A stretch of DNA of 64,000 nt, from contig CAMVIT010000003.1 in the NCBI GenBank assembly GCA_947167635.1, forward strand, positions 1 to 64,000, read 5' to 3'. The stretch is from F23-D06 sp947167635 (lineage in GTDB: Bacteria > Bacteroidota > Bacteroidia > Bacteroidales > WCHB1-69). The notes under the pieces are model-generated. The model did no database searches. It worked only from the letters and a program-made list of their open reading frames with translations, and was not told the origin of the DNA. Position numbers and translations under genes: made by a program. Of the stretch, positions 34,362-44,598 are shown in pieces (position 1 is the stretch's first letter; each line of letters starts with the position of its first letter).

Positions 34362-34537
34362 CGTTTTGTGTTTTTATATTGTAAAATATTGTTTTTGATG
34401 TTACATCGTCTCTTTTTCCGTTTTGTCTTCAAAGTTTTGTAAAGTTTGTGAAAAATGAAAAAAGACGTTGCAAAAGTGCAAAAGATTTTCTTTGTATGTC
34501 GGGCCAACAGCATGTCGGCCAACAGTATCGGGATTGT

Positions 34538-37156
34538 TTACTCCGACTTCGCCACCTTCACTGTTGCGGTCTTGCCGTCGGTGGACTGTAATCGAAGCAG
34601 GTACATTCCAGCCGGAGCATCTGACAAATCCATGGTCAAATGATTGCCGTCCATTTTCCCCTGCCGTATTTCTTTGCCATACAAATCTGTAACACAATAT
34701 ATTGCATTATTCATATGGCATTCCACATTGAAAACAGAATTCGATGGATTGGGCCATACGCGAATGTCGTTTGACGAAAGATCCACTATGCCCACCGATG
34801 TGACATTCAGCACTTTCATCACATCCTGTGCCGGATAATACTGGTCGTTGCCGGCCTGCGAGGCTGTTATGATGGCTAAACCGGGTGCGTTGAGTATCAG
34901 GATGCTGCCATACACCGTGGCGATGGTTTCATCATTACAAGTGTAGCTGACGGGCAGCCCCGAGGTGGCGGTCGCGGTAAGCGGCAGGTAGTGATCGTTC
35001 AGGTTGACGTTCAGGTCTTGGTTCCAAATAATAGTTTGGGGTTGCGGGTCTTCCGTCCCGCCGTTTTCAGTAACGGTCAGTATTTTGACCACATTCTGTG
35101 CGGGATGGTAATAGGCGTTGCCGGCCTGTGAGGCTGTGATGACGGCTTGTCCCACTCCCATCAGGGTGAGTGTGTTGCCATTGACGACGGCAATGCTCTC
35201 ATCGCTGCAGGTGTAGCTGACAGGCAGCCCCGATGATGCGGTGGCGTTCAACACCAGCGTGCCGCTGTCAATACAGGTGGTCAAGGTTTGGATCCAGGTG
35301 ATGCTCTGGTTCAGCACCGGAGCCGACACGTTCACGATCAGGCTCACATCGGTGGCGGGTTGGTAAAGTGTGTTGCCGGCTTGAGAAGCGGTGATGAGGG
35401 CGGCGCCAACTCCCACGAAATAGAGGCTGTCGTTGTGGATGTAGGCGATGCTCGTGTCGCTGCTGCTATAGCTCACGGGCAGTCCCGAGGTGGCCGTGGC
35501 GATCAGTAGAACAGGCGCGTCGCCCAAGGTTGCAGACAGCGTCTGGTTCCAGACAATGGCTTGGCTCATGGTGGTTTGCGTGCATTCGTAGGCCCCGATG
35601 TCGGCACGGTTGTTGTAAATGCGCGGATTGCCGTCCATGTCCGTGGCGGGTAGAAAAGTTATAAATGCCGTGTTGGGGTCGCCAGCGTCAATCAGCGGCG
35701 AGTTGGGCAGCACCCGCCAGTCGGCGACAATGTTCGACGGGTCCGTGGCAATGGTCGTGGCGCCTACCATAGACGAAGGTGCGACAAACAAGGGTTGCGT
35801 CAGTGAATCCAGCACGATATTGGTGCTGTCTGCGGCGAAATCGCTGGTCGTTGATGCCTGGCTTGCGCAATAGGTGTAGGGTTGCGTGTAGTTCGGGGAC
35901 CATCTTAAATTGTTCACAGCACTGCCACGCTTGTTGTTCCAGGCCACCGTGTTCTTGACTGTCGCCGCCTTGACGGTTCGGATGCCTCCAGTGCCGTTGG
36001 CATAGGTGGTCTGCGCGAGGTTGTTGGCCACCACACAGTTGGTCATATACAACCGTCCCACGGGATCACCAGTGTTACTGGAGGATGTAGAAGTTCCATT
36101 GGCATACGATGCCACACCGCCGGTTACATCGATGCCCTCGGTGGAGATGGCGCTGTTGTTGGAAATCACGCAGCCCAAAATATGCGTGGTGTGGGTGTAA
36201 GCACTGATGCCTCCGGCAATATAGGGCCAGCTGTTGTCAGCACTGGCTGTGGTAGCTGTGGTATAGACGGTGTTATCAATGATGCGCGAGTTGAGGATCC
36301 TCCACTCGCATTTTGTCTTGGCATAGTCAAAATCATTGCTCTGCGTGAGGATGCCGCCGGCCTTGGCAGTCAGTCCGGAAGCGACATTCTTCACAATGTC
36401 ACAATTGTTTACAATAATATTATTGGTTGTAGAATAAGCATACGTGTTGAACCTCATGCCACCGAACTGGTTACCAGTGTTTTCTGCAATTACACAGTTA
36501 TTAAACTCAAATGTGGCTCCGTATGTCTGGTTGCCGTTGTACATCTGCACGCCGCCGTATGTGGTATTTCCAATGATTTTACAATCAGAAACCTGGAATG
36601 TGGAACTGTAGTATGTGTTGTTAGATGCCAAGGTCAGATACAAGCCGCAGGCATTTCCCGTCATTGTACAGTTGGAAATAGTGTAGGTGTTGTTAGCTTC
36701 GCTGTAAACACCATATTGATTGCCCCCTGTCACATAAAAACCGTCAAAATCGACAGGCCGGCAATTATAGGCGTTGTTGTAGTACATATAGCCGTTGATG
36801 GAGACGGCATAATTACTATTATGCTGTGCGTTGATAACAGAACAGGAACTGTCGGAAGCGATGCCGTAGGTGAGCGGCTGTCGTTCGTACAAGTGTGACT
36901 CCGTACCCGCGAAGCCGCCATATACGTGCGTGCTGCTCTTGACGGTGCAGGCCGGATAGGTGCCCACCGCCACGAATACCGAGTCGTTGTTGGGTGAGGT
37001 GATGAGCGCCATCGCCCCGTTGATGGTGGCCTTGGCCGTGGCCCACGAGAGGCCGTTGTTGCTGTCATCGCCGCTGTTGGAAACGAAATAGGTGGTCTGT
37101 GCCGACAGACAGGCACTCCATAATAGAAAAGTCCAAAAAAATAATGTTTTTTTCAT
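34538..37156 (-). CDS. T9SS-secreted beta-helix surface protein with Ig-like (Big) repeats
   Basis: 872 residues. Signal peptide 1-19; residues about 20-525 form a right-handed parallel beta-helix of the choice-of-anchor Q type (NNGLSWATAKATINGAM, many ISNCTMTGN-like turns); three tandem Big-like repeats of about 90 residues follow (from about 533, 614 and 705), each with WNQ or WIQ, TSGLPVSY and ITASQAGN; the end (about 795-872) is a type A T9SS sorting domain with VWPNPSN, AGMYLLRL and VKVAKSE. It is expected on the cell surface, perhaps in polysaccharide binding or adhesion. The promoter (-7 at 37203-37210, minus) faces miaB. Confidence 0.87.
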   Translation of the reverse strand: MKKTLFFWTFLLWSACLSAQTTYFVSNSGDDSNNGLSWATAKATINGAMALITSPNNDSVFVAVGTYPACTVKSSTHVYGGFAGTESHLYERQPLTYGIASDSSCSVINAQHNSNYAVSINGYMYYNNAYNCRPVDFDGFYVTGGNQYGVYSEANNTYTISNCTMTGNACGLYLTLASNNTYYSSTFQVSDCKIIGNTTYGGVQMYNGNQTYGATFEFNNCVIAENTGNQFGGMRFNTYAYSTTNNIIVNNCDIVKNVASGLTAKAGGILTQSNDFDYAKTKCEWRILNSRIIDNTVYTTATTASADNSWPYIAGGISAYTHTTHILGCVISNNSAISTEGIDVTGGVASYANGTSTSSSNTGDPVGRLYMTNCVVANNLAQTTYANGTGGIRTVKAATVKNTVAWNNKRGSAVNNLRWSPNYTQPYTYCASQASTTSDFAADSTNIVLDSLTQPLFVAPSSMVGATTIATDPSNIVADWRVLPNSPLIDAGDPNTAFITFLPATDMDGNPRIYNNRADIGAYECTQTTMSQAIVWNQTLSATLGDAPVLLIATATSGLPVSYSSSDTSIAYIHNDSLYFVGVGAALITASQAGNTLYQPATDVSLIVNVSAPVLNQSITWIQTLTTCIDSGTLVLNATASSGLPVSYTCSDESIAVVNGNTLTLMGVGQAVITASQAGNAYYHPAQNVVKILTVTENGGTEDPQPQTIIWNQDLNVNLNDHYLPLTATATSGLPVSYTCNDETIATVYGSILILNAPGLAIITASQAGNDQYYPAQDVMKVLNVTSVGIVDLSSNDIRVWPNPSNSVFNVECHMNNAIYCVTDLYGKEIRQGKMDGNHLTMDLSDAPAGMYLLRLQSTDGKTATVKVAKSE

Positions 37157-37202
37157 AGGTGATTTTTTTTTTCAATTCCACAGATGTGAATATAAAGGAA
37201 TG

Positions 37203-37230
37203 CAAAAATAGAAAAAATATTGTACCTTTG
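37203..37230. promoter_or_regulatory. Closely spaced divergent promoters
   Basis: A minus-strand TATTTTTG (37203-37210) for the beta-helix protein and a plus-strand TACCTTTG (37223-37230) for miaB, only 12 bases apart. The miaB ATG lies 5 bases after its -7 element, so its mRNA is probably leaderless or nearly so. Confidence 0.6.
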
Positions 37231-37235
37231 CATTT

Positions 37236-38549
37236 ATGAAAAAGTTATACATAGAAACGTATGGTTGTCAGATGAATTTTGCTGATAGCGAAGTAGTTGC
37301 AGCTATTCTCAAAGATATGTTCGTGATAACCAAAGAGGTTGAAGAGGCTGATTTGGTCCTCCTTAACACCTGTTCCATCCGCGAGAAAGCGGAGCAGCGC
37401 ATCCACAAGCGCCTTCAGGAATTGGAATCCCTTAAGCGTCGCCGCCACGGCTTGCAGGTGGGACTTTTGGGCTGCATGGCCGAGCGCATGAAGGAGGAGC
37501 TCCTGCAAACCGAGCCTGTTCTCGACTTCATCGCCGGTCCGGATGCCTATCGTTCACTGCCGCAGCTTATTGCCGACTCGCGAAACCAAGGGACACGGTT
37601 CAACGTGATGCTCTCCGAGGAGGAAACCTACGAGGACATCATTCCCGTGCGGTACGACGTGAACGGTGTTTCCGCGTATGTCTCCATCATGCGCGGTTGC
37701 AACAACTTCTGTTCCTACTGCGTGGTGCCTTACACCCGTGGGCGCGAACGCAGCCGCAGTCCCAAAACCATCCTCGGCGAGGTGGAGCAGCTTCTCCGCG
37801 ATGGCTTCAAGGAGGTCACCCTCCTGGGACAAAATGTCAACTCTTACCGTTGGGAAGACGATAGGGTGGGGGAGATGACCTTTGCCAAGCTCATGGCCGC
37901 CGTGGCCGACTTGTCGCCCGACCTGCGCGTGCGTTTTGCCACCTCCCATCCCAAGGACATTTCCGATGAGCTTATAGAGACCATCGCCCGTTACGACAAC
38001 ATCTGCAAGTACATCCACCTGCCTGTCCAATCCGGCAGTGATGCCGTGCTCAAGCGCATGAACCGCAGTTATAGCCGCGACTACTACATGGGCCGCGTGC
38101 GTAAAATCAAGGAGCTGATGCCCGATTGCGCCATCTCCACCGACATCATCGCCGGTTTTTGCGGCGAAACATTGGAAGACCATCAGCAAACGTTGGAGGT
38201 GATGCGCGAGGTGGGTTATGAATATGCTTACATGTTCAAGTACTCCGAACGCGGAGGCACCCTCTCTGCCAAGCGCTATGCCGACGATGTGCCCGATGAG
38301 GAAAAGACCCGCCGCTTGGAGGAGATCATCGCCCTGCAGGGAGAGCTGTCGCTCGTGAGCAACCAACGCGACCTTGGCAAGACCTTCCGCGTGCTGGTGG
38401 AAGGCGCTTCCAAGCGTTCTTCCGACTACTTGTACGGCCGCAACAGCCAGAACAAAGTCGTCATTTTCCCGAAAGCCGATCACAAGCCTGGCGATTATAT
38501 CGATGTCACCGTGAACGACTGCACCGGTGCCACACTGTTTGGTGAATAA
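37236..38549 (+). CDS. miaB: tRNA-2-methylthio-N6-dimethylallyladenosine synthase MiaB
   Basis: Radical SAM methylthiotransferase acting on A37 of tRNAs that read U-starting codons. The N-terminal cluster Cys include C11 (ETYGCQMN) and C46 (NTCSIR), with a third near GLLGCMAERM; the radical SAM cluster is C155, C159 and C162 (GCNNFCSYCVVPYTRGRE); a C-terminal TRAM-like region closes the protein. At 437 residues it has the usual length. It reads into mutS2 after 110 bases. Confidence 0.96.
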   Translation: MKKLYIETYGCQMNFADSEVVAAILKDMFVITKEVEEADLVLLNTCSIREKAEQRIHKRLQELESLKRRRHGLQVGLLGCMAERMKEELLQTEPVLDFIAGPDAYRSLPQLIADSRNQGTRFNVMLSEEETYEDIIPVRYDVNGVSAYVSIMRGCNNFCSYCVVPYTRGRERSRSPKTILGEVEQLLRDGFKEVTLLGQNVNSYRWEDDRVGEMTFAKLMAAVADLSPDLRVRFATSHPKDISDELIETIARYDNICKYIHLPVQSGSDAVLKRMNRSYSRDYYMGRVRKIKELMPDCAISTDIIAGFCGETLEDHQQTLEVMREVGYEYAYMFKYSERGGTLSAKRYADDVPDEEKTRRLEEIIALQGELSLVSNQRDLGKTFRVLVEGASKRSSDYLYGRNSQNKVVIFPKADHKPGDYIDVTVNDCTGATLFGE

Positions 38550-38659
38550 CGGTTTCAGATGATTACTTTTTATAAACATGTAACAAGTTGTTTCACAGTC
38601 TTTTCTCTTAAACTACGGCATAATCATTCTGATAATTTAGCAACATAATAATTAATCTC

Positions 38660-41128
38660 GTGCTTTATCCCGATAATTTTGAAGATAAAATAGGATTCAC
38701 CACTATTCGCCAATTGCTGTTGAGCCATTGTCTCAGTCCGTTAGGGCGGAGATTTGTGGATAACATCCGTTTCCGAACAGACATTGACGGGTTGCGGCCG
38801 GAGTTGGAGAGTGTGGAGGAGATGCGGCAGCTGCTGCTCTTCGATGACCCGTTTCCGGCACAGGAGTACCATGACCTGCGTGCCGAGCTGAAACGTCTGC
38901 ACACCGACGGCACCTATATTGAGTTGGAGGAGCTGGCGTGTCTGCGCGGCTTCGTTGCCACCATGACCGCCATCTATGTCTATCTCAAGGTGCGCCGCGA
39001 AGAGAAGCGTTACCCGTATTTGTGGTCGCTGTGCGAGGAGATGCCCCTGCAGCGCGAGCTCACCGCGGCCATCAACCGTGTGCTTGACGACAAGGGGAAT
39101 CTGCGTGACAATGCTTCCGACGAGCTTGCCCGCATCAAAAGCGAGATAAACCGCATCTCCAATGCTGCCGACCGGCAAATCCGCAAGATCCTCACCGCCG
39201 CCAAGCAAGACGGTCTCGTGAAGGAGGATGCCGAGATGACAGTCCGCAACGGCCGTCTCTGCATACCCGTTGCCGCGCAGTTCAAGCGGCGTCTCAAAGG
39301 GTTCGTCCACGACGAGTCGGCCACCGGCCAAACGGTCTTTATTGAGCCCACAGAAGTTTTTGATGCCAACAACGAGCTCCGCGACCTCCAAAATGCCGAG
39401 CAGCGCGAAGTGGTTCGCATCCTCACCGAGCTTTCCAATCAGATACGGCCTGCCATCCCGGAACTGCTGGAGGCTCAGCAGCTAATGGGCCGGTATGACT
39501 TCTTGCGTGCCAAAGCTCTGTTGGCCATCGACATTGACGGTTCGCTGCCGCATATCCACGACAAACCAATGATCAACTGGCGGCAGGCCCTCCATCCGCT
39601 GCTGCATCTCTCCTTGAAGCGTACCTCCCGCAAGGTGGTGCCTCTTGATGTAGCCCTCTCCCAAGAACAGCGCATTCTCATTATTTCCGGACCCAATGCC
39701 GGCGGCAAGTCTGTCTGCCTGAAATGCGTCGGACTACAGCAATACATGATGCAATGCGGCCTGCTCGTCTCCATGCAGAGCACCTCCGACATGGGCATGT
39801 TCCACAGCCTCTTCATCGACATCGGCGACGAGCAGTCCATCGAAAACGACCTCAGCACCTACAGTTCCCATCTGTCGAATCTGAAAGCCATGGACGACAA
39901 CCTTGATTCAAATTCACTTTTTTTAATAGACGAGTTCGGGTCGGGTACGGAGCCCACGTTGGGTGGTGCATTGGCCGAGGCGATTCTTGAGAGTTTCTAT
40001 GCCAAAAACGCCTTTGGCATTATCACCACGCATTATGGCAACCTCAAGATGTTTCCCGACAGCCACTCCGAGGCTGAGAACGGTGCGATGCTCTATGATA
40101 CTCAAGCACTAAAGCCTCTTTACACGCTGAAAATCGGCAAGCCGGGCAGCTCTTTCACATACGAGATTGCCCGCCATATCGGCTTGGACAACCGCATCAT
40201 CGACAATGCCATCGCCAAGTCGGGCACCGCGCAAATCGACTATGAGCGCAAGTTGGAGGAGATCGAAATCATGCGCTTGAAGACTGAAAAAATGTTAAAA
40301 CAGGTCCATGCCGCCGATGACCAGCTGGCCGAGATGATAGATGGCTATGCCGAGAAGTTCTCCGAGCTTGACAAACAGCGCAAGGAAATTCTCCAGAAGG
40401 CCAAAAACCAGGCCAACACGATTGTGGAGAGCGCCAATAAAGTGATAGAGAAGACTATCCGCGAAATCAAGGAGGCCAAGGCTGATGCCGAGCGGACCAA
40501 GAAGGCGCGCGAGAACGTGGGCAAGCTCAAGCAGGAGTTGCAGGAGGAGATCACCTCCATTGAGCAGGAGGAGACGCTCAAGCCCATTGTGCCGGTGAAG
40601 CTGTCCAAGCCGCGTCCCAAGAAGGAGGAACAGCCTGTGGAGGACACCACCATTCGCGTGGGCGATTCGGTTTTCATGGCCGACATGCAAGTCACGGGCG
40701 AGGTCACGGCCATCAATGGCAACGACGCGACCATCGCGTTCAACTCCATCTCTTTTCGCACGGATATTCGCAAATTAGCGAAAATCAGCAAGAAAGAGGT
40801 TCGGGAGGTGCGCCGCGGAAGTGTGGTCCGTTTCGACCAAGGCTCGCTCGCCGACGCGATGAACAAGCGGTTGGCGGCATTTGAGTCCACCCTCGACGTG
40901 CGCGGCATGCGCGTGGACGAGCTGTTGCCGATCCTTTCCGACTATCTTGACGAGGCGACACTGCTGAGCATCCGCTATGTGCGCATCCTCCATGGCAAGG
41001 GCAACGGCATCTTGCGCCAGGTGGTGCGCCAGCAGCTCACCCGCCGCAGCGATGTGGAATCTTTTGAAGATGAGATCCTCGAAATGGGCGGCAGCGGCAT
41101 CACCGTGGTGAAAATGGCAAACGGTTAA
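38660..41128 (+). CDS. mutS2: MutS2 ATPase/endonuclease
   Basis: 822 residues. MutS2 binds branched DNA or collided ribosomes depending on the organism. An N-terminal MutS-core-like clamp region is followed by the ABC ATPase with Walker A SGPNAGGKSVCLK (about 344) and Walker B LFLIDEFGSG, a Lys/Glu-rich coiled coil (about 520-640), and a C-terminal Smr domain (about 740-822) with LDVRGMR and LHGKGNG. All the parts of a full-length MutS2 are there. No mutS or mutL is nearby. It ends two bases before the converging comF stop. Confidence 0.95.
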   Translation: MLYPDNFEDKIGFTTIRQLLLSHCLSPLGRRFVDNIRFRTDIDGLRPELESVEEMRQLLLFDDPFPAQEYHDLRAELKRLHTDGTYIELEELACLRGFVATMTAIYVYLKVRREEKRYPYLWSLCEEMPLQRELTAAINRVLDDKGNLRDNASDELARIKSEINRISNAADRQIRKILTAAKQDGLVKEDAEMTVRNGRLCIPVAAQFKRRLKGFVHDESATGQTVFIEPTEVFDANNELRDLQNAEQREVVRILTELSNQIRPAIPELLEAQQLMGRYDFLRAKALLAIDIDGSLPHIHDKPMINWRQALHPLLHLSLKRTSRKVVPLDVALSQEQRILIISGPNAGGKSVCLKCVGLQQYMMQCGLLVSMQSTSDMGMFHSLFIDIGDEQSIENDLSTYSSHLSNLKAMDDNLDSNSLFLIDEFGSGTEPTLGGALAEAILESFYAKNAFGIITTHYGNLKMFPDSHSEAENGAMLYDTQALKPLYTLKIGKPGSSFTYEIARHIGLDNRIIDNAIAKSGTAQIDYERKLEEIEIMRLKTEKMLKQVHAADDQLAEMIDGYAEKFSELDKQRKEILQKAKNQANTIVESANKVIEKTIREIKEAKADAERTKKARENVGKLKQELQEEITSIEQEETLKPIVPVKLSKPRPKKEEQPVEDTTIRVGDSVFMADMQVTGEVTAINGNDATIAFNSISFRTDIRKLAKISKKEVREVRRGSVVRFDQGSLADAMNKRLAAFESTLDVRGMRVDELLPILSDYLDEATLLSIRYVRILHGKGNGILRQVVRQQLTRRSDVESFEDEILEMGGSGITVVKMANG

Positions 41129-41130
41129 GG

Positions 41131-41820
41131 CTAATGTGTCGCCGTCGCCAGTGTCACCACGCTGACGCGCACGCCCTCTATTTCGAGAAGCTGACGGACA
41201 GCAGCCTCCGTGGTGGCACCGGTGGTCAGCACATCGTCGCAGACCAGCAGGTGCTGCCCTTTGACTTTTTCGCCGTTTTGCACCACAAAGACCTCTTTCA
41301 CGTTTTCCCAGCGATTAAAACGGCTTTTATGTGTTTGTGTCTCCGTGAAATGTGTGCGCACCAGCACATCCGTGCGATAGGGGATTCCCATCCCCCGGCT
41401 CAGCCCCTTCGCAATCCACTCGCTCTGGTTGTAGCCGCGTTTCCGTTCCTTGCGCGGATGCAGTGGAATCGGAATGATGGTGCTGATCTCTTGAAAGCGC
41501 GGCTCAAAAACCAACTGTCGCCCGTAATAAGTTCCGAGAAAATCGCCCAGTTCTTTCTGTCCGTTATACTTGAGATTGTGCAGGATGTGCTGGGTTGAGG
41601 TTCCCTTCTTGTAGTAGAGCAGTGCCGCCACCTCCTCCACCTTCACACGTCCCGCAAAGACCAACTTGAGCGGGTTGTCGTGTTCCTTGTGGAAATTGGT
41701 CTCCGGAAGGTGCAGTTGACAGTGAAGGCACAGACACTCCTCATGATGCTGCAACGCGTCGCCGCAGCCCGCACATAGCCGTGGATAAAACAAGGATAAA
41801 ATATTATTTAGTATTTTCAT
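41131..41820 (-). CDS. comF: ComF-family phosphoribosyltransferase-like protein
   Basis: An N-terminal zinc-finger-like part with C16, C19, C31 and C34 is followed by a phosphoribosyltransferase domain with PRPP loop VCDDVLTTGATT. PIPLHPRKERKRGYNQSE is the typical ComF block. ComF proteins act in natural DNA uptake in some bacteria, but in Bacteroidota the family is common with no proven competence role. Length 229 is normal. Confidence 0.87.
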   Translation of the reverse strand: MKILNNILSLFYPRLCAGCGDALQHHEECLCLHCQLHLPETNFHKEHDNPLKLVFAGRVKVEEVAALLYYKKGTSTQHILHNLKYNGQKELGDFLGTYYGRQLVFEPRFQEISTIIPIPLHPRKERKRGYNQSEWIAKGLSRGMGIPYRTDVLVRTHFTETQTHKSRFNRWENVKEVFVVQNGEKVKGQHLLVCDDVLTTGATTEAAVRQLLEIEGVRVSVVTLATATH

Positions 41821-41924
41821 AACATAATTTTTACAATATCACAACGGTGATAACCGGGGAAATATTGTGAGGAGAATGGATGTTGGTGGTTGGATGTTGG
41901 TGGCGAGTACATCCAATGGCTGTT

Positions 41925-42653
41925 CTATCCTTTAATCCACAGATAGGGTTCCATCAACCGCAAGTACGCCTCTGTGTAGCGGTTGTCGGCGGTGCGGATG
42001 GTCAGGTGCTCTTCCACGCAGTTGGAACCCGTGCGGGCGTAGGTGAGCACCATGCGGTGTGCGGGCTTGCGTTCGGTGGGTTGCACGGTCACGCGATGCA
42101 CACAGATAAGCGATTGGCGAGCCAATGCGTCGAACACCTCTCCCTCTCGCACAGGCAGAACAAGGGAGAAAAGGCCCTCTTTGGCAAGGATTTTTAACAC
42201 ACTCTCCAGCAATTCCCCGAATGAAAGGTTCCCATCGCCATGGCGGCTTTGAAGGCGTGAAGGATGGTCGGGCTTGAGATCGCCGTGAAAAAAAGGGGGG
42301 TTGGAAAAGATGAAGTCGAAGGGTTCGCCTTGCCAATGCTGTGCAAACTCCTGCACGGTTGACTGTTCAAAGTGCAGGTTTTCAGTTGGCAGCAGCGGGT
42401 AGGATTGGGCATTTCGGCGTGCTTCCGCGATGGAGGCGGCATCCGGGTCGATGCCGAAAACGACAGGGTTAACAGATTTTAACACCGCCTGCTGTGCGGC
42501 ACAGAAGGCCACCACCCCGCAACCGCAACCCACATCCAGGATACGATGCGCACCGCCGGTGTCGCACAAGGAGACCAGAAGCATCGCGTCAGTGCCCACC
42601 TTCATCGTGCTGCGATCGTGGTGGAGCGAAAAACGTTTGAAGTGGAAATCCAT
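41925..42653 (-). CDS. trmN6: tRNA1(Val) (adenine(37)-N6)-methyltransferase TrmN6-like
   Basis: SAM-dependent N6-adenine methyltransferase. Motif I is DVGCGCGVVAF and the catalytic motif is NPPFF. I use the ATG at 42653, which overlaps the manA stop as TGATG; an earlier ATG two codons upstream is possible. 242 residues fits YfiC/TrmN6. A 104-base gap to comF on the same strand leaves open whether they are co-transcribed. Confidence 0.85.
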   Translation of the reverse strand: MDFHFKRFSLHHDRSTMKVGTDAMLLVSLCDTGGAHRILDVGCGCGVVAFCAAQQAVLKSVNPVVFGIDPDAASIAEARRNAQSYPLLPTENLHFEQSTVQEFAQHWQGEPFDFIFSNPPFFHGDLKPDHPSRLQSRHGDGNLSFGELLESVLKILAKEGLFSLVLPVREGEVFDALARQSLICVHRVTVQPTERKPAHRMVLTYARTGSNCVEEHLTIRTADNRYTEAYLRLMEPYLWIKG

Positions 42654-43639
42654 CAGCAATAGACCTCCAACAGTTTGGCACGACCGTCGGGGATCAGCTG
42701 CACCTCCTCGATTTCGGCGGGCACGAGGGTCACGGCACCCGTCTCCAACACGAGGTGGCCGTCACCGTAAAAGAGGTGCACGCGCCCCTCAAGGCACATA
42801 TAGACCACAAAAGAGTCGATTTCCACAAACGTCTTCTTGAGCGGTTTCTCGAACTCGAGCAGGTTGGTGTTGAAATAGGGGGAGCGCACAAGCTTGACGG
42901 TCTGGTCCAGCTTCGGGGTGTAGTCAACCTTGAAGCCGCCTTGGCTGTTCTCCTCGAAATGGATGGCTTCGAGGGCCTCGGCAGTGTGCAGCTCGCGACT
43001 GTTGCCCTCGTCATCAACTCGATTCCAGTCGAAGATGCGGAAGGTCACGTCGGAGGGTTGCTGGATTTCGGCGAGGAGCACGCCCTTGCCGATAGCATGC
43101 ACCGTGCCGGCGGGGATCATGAAGGTGTCGCCCGCCGCAACAGGATAGAATTGCAGCAGCTCGTGAAGCACACCCGTGGCCACCGCTTCCACATACTGCG
43201 CTTTTGTGACTTTCTGCTTGAAACCCACATACAGTCCCGCACCCGGTTCTGCCGCGATGACATGCCACATCTCTGTTTTGCCGTTCTGTCCATATTTTTT
43301 TTGCGCCAACTCGTCATCGGGATGCACCTGCACGGAGAGATTGTCTTGCGCATCTATATACTTGATTAACAATGGGAAACCGAGCCCATACTTCTCGTAA
43401 TTTTTCTCTCCCACCAAATCGGTGAGATAGACCTCGAGAAGTTCATTGATATTGTTCTCCGCCAAAAAACCATTGGCCACCACGGATTCGTCGTCGATGA
43501 TGCCGGAGATTTCCCAGCTCTCGCCGCAACGTGCCATGCCGCCGGTTTCGTGTTTGAGAATTTTCTGGATTCTGCCGCCACCCCAGATTTTTTCCTTCAA
43601 GATGGGCTTAAAGGTGAAAGGATATAAGAATTTGCTCAT
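42653..43639 (-). CDS. manA: Mannose-6-phosphate isomerase, class I
   Basis: Interconverts mannose 6-phosphate and fructose 6-phosphate. Metal ligands are in QVHPDDELAQKKYG, KTEMWHV and the PAGTVHAIG block. 328 residues, standard for the short class I form. It is second in a minus-strand operon after the 43642-44598 gene (2-base gap), with trmN6 coupled behind it. Confidence 0.93.
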   Translation of the reverse strand: MSKFLYPFTFKPILKEKIWGGGRIQKILKHETGGMARCGESWEISGIIDDESVVANGFLAENNINELLEVYLTDLVGEKNYEKYGLGFPLLIKYIDAQDNLSVQVHPDDELAQKKYGQNGKTEMWHVIAAEPGAGLYVGFKQKVTKAQYVEAVATGVLHELLQFYPVAAGDTFMIPAGTVHAIGKGVLLAEIQQPSDVTFRIFDWNRVDDEGNSRELHTAEALEAIHFEENSQGGFKVDYTPKLDQTVKLVRSPYFNTNLLEFEKPLKKTFVEIDSFVVYMCLEGRVHLFYGDGHLVLETGAVTLVPAEIEEVQLIPDGRAKLLEVYC

Positions 43640-43641
43640 TA

Positions 43642-44598
43642 TCAGTTATTTGGATTGTAAATTTGTCGGGGTTTATATTCATAGTCGGGTTTAACCTTGT
43701 CGGGGTTGCTGCCGATCACGCTTTTCATGAAGAGCCAACGCCCGTCCTCCTCGATGAATCCCTGACTCAGGCTGGATTCGGGCACCATATAGGCGGGAAT
43801 GGAGGGCACGTTCTCGTCCAGCGGGATAAGCTGGTCGAAAATGATCATCGGGCTGGTCACGCGACGGTAATCCACCTGGCGCGTTTTGGGGTTGTATTTG
43901 CCCGTGCTGACAAGATACTCTTGTGTCTCGTAGTTGAGATGCAGCGAAGCATTTTTGGAATACTCGAAAATGACACGACTGACTTTTCCGGGGTAGTTCT
44001 TGAAAATGCGCGCCCCGAAGACAGGCACCGTTTCTTTGTTAAAATGCAGTATCTCAATGATTTTCTGGTTTGTAAACAAATTGTTCCCGTTCAGTCCTAA
44101 CAACGTATAGTAGGTGATGTTTTTTTCCTTCACCGGAATCATCTTGTAATAGACGGCGCCATACCAGCGGTTGTGGTTGCCCACTTGTGTGTTGGGGTAG
44201 TCTATCGTGCCGCGCTTGTCATACAGAGGGAAAAGCACATGTTTTTTTCGGGATTCATTGTAAACCTGCACAAAACCGAAATTCTCCACCGTATAATCTT
44301 TTCTCACCACATGCCAGGTGAAAATCTTGAACACCTTGTCGGGGGAGGCCAGCACGGCGAAGTTGCGCACAGAGTCCCATGGATATTCAAAGGAGTGGGG
44401 TTTTTGCAAGACCGTCTCCAACAAGGTCATGAACTCCTCGTTCATCTCCAAACGGACGGTCTCGTCAGGCTCGTTCATCACAATGTCGCGCAATGCAATC
44501 AGGGAGTCCTCCCAGAAACGGAATTCCGACTGGTTTTTCTGGGCGAACGCCGCCGTGCAGAGCAGCATCAGCATAATATGACAAAGGAGCTTCTTCAT
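43642..44598 (-). CDS. Exported hypothetical protein, 318 aa
   Basis: Signal peptide 1-19 (MKKLLCHIML to AAFAQ). The mature part is mixed alpha/beta with many aromatic residues and blocks such as KVFKIFTWHVVRKDYTVENFGF and PVFGARIFKNYPGKVSRVIFEYSK. Similar proteins are common in Bacteroidales, but I know of no function. It is upstream of manA in the same operon, so it may be expressed with sugar metabolism. Confidence 0.65.
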   Translation of the reverse strand: MKKLLCHIMLMLLCTAAFAQKNQSEFRFWEDSLIALRDIVMNEPDETVRLEMNEEFMTLLETVLQKPHSFEYPWDSVRNFAVLASPDKVFKIFTWHVVRKDYTVENFGFVQVYNESRKKHVLFPLYDKRGTIDYPNTQVGNHNRWYGAVYYKMIPVKEKNITYYTLLGLNGNNLFTNQKIIEILHFNKETVPVFGARIFKNYPGKVSRVIFEYSKNASLHLNYETQEYLVSTGKYNPKTRQVDYRRVTSPMIIFDQLIPLDENVPSIPAYMVPESSLSQGFIEEDGRWLFMKSVIGSNPDKVKPDYEYKPRQIYNPNN

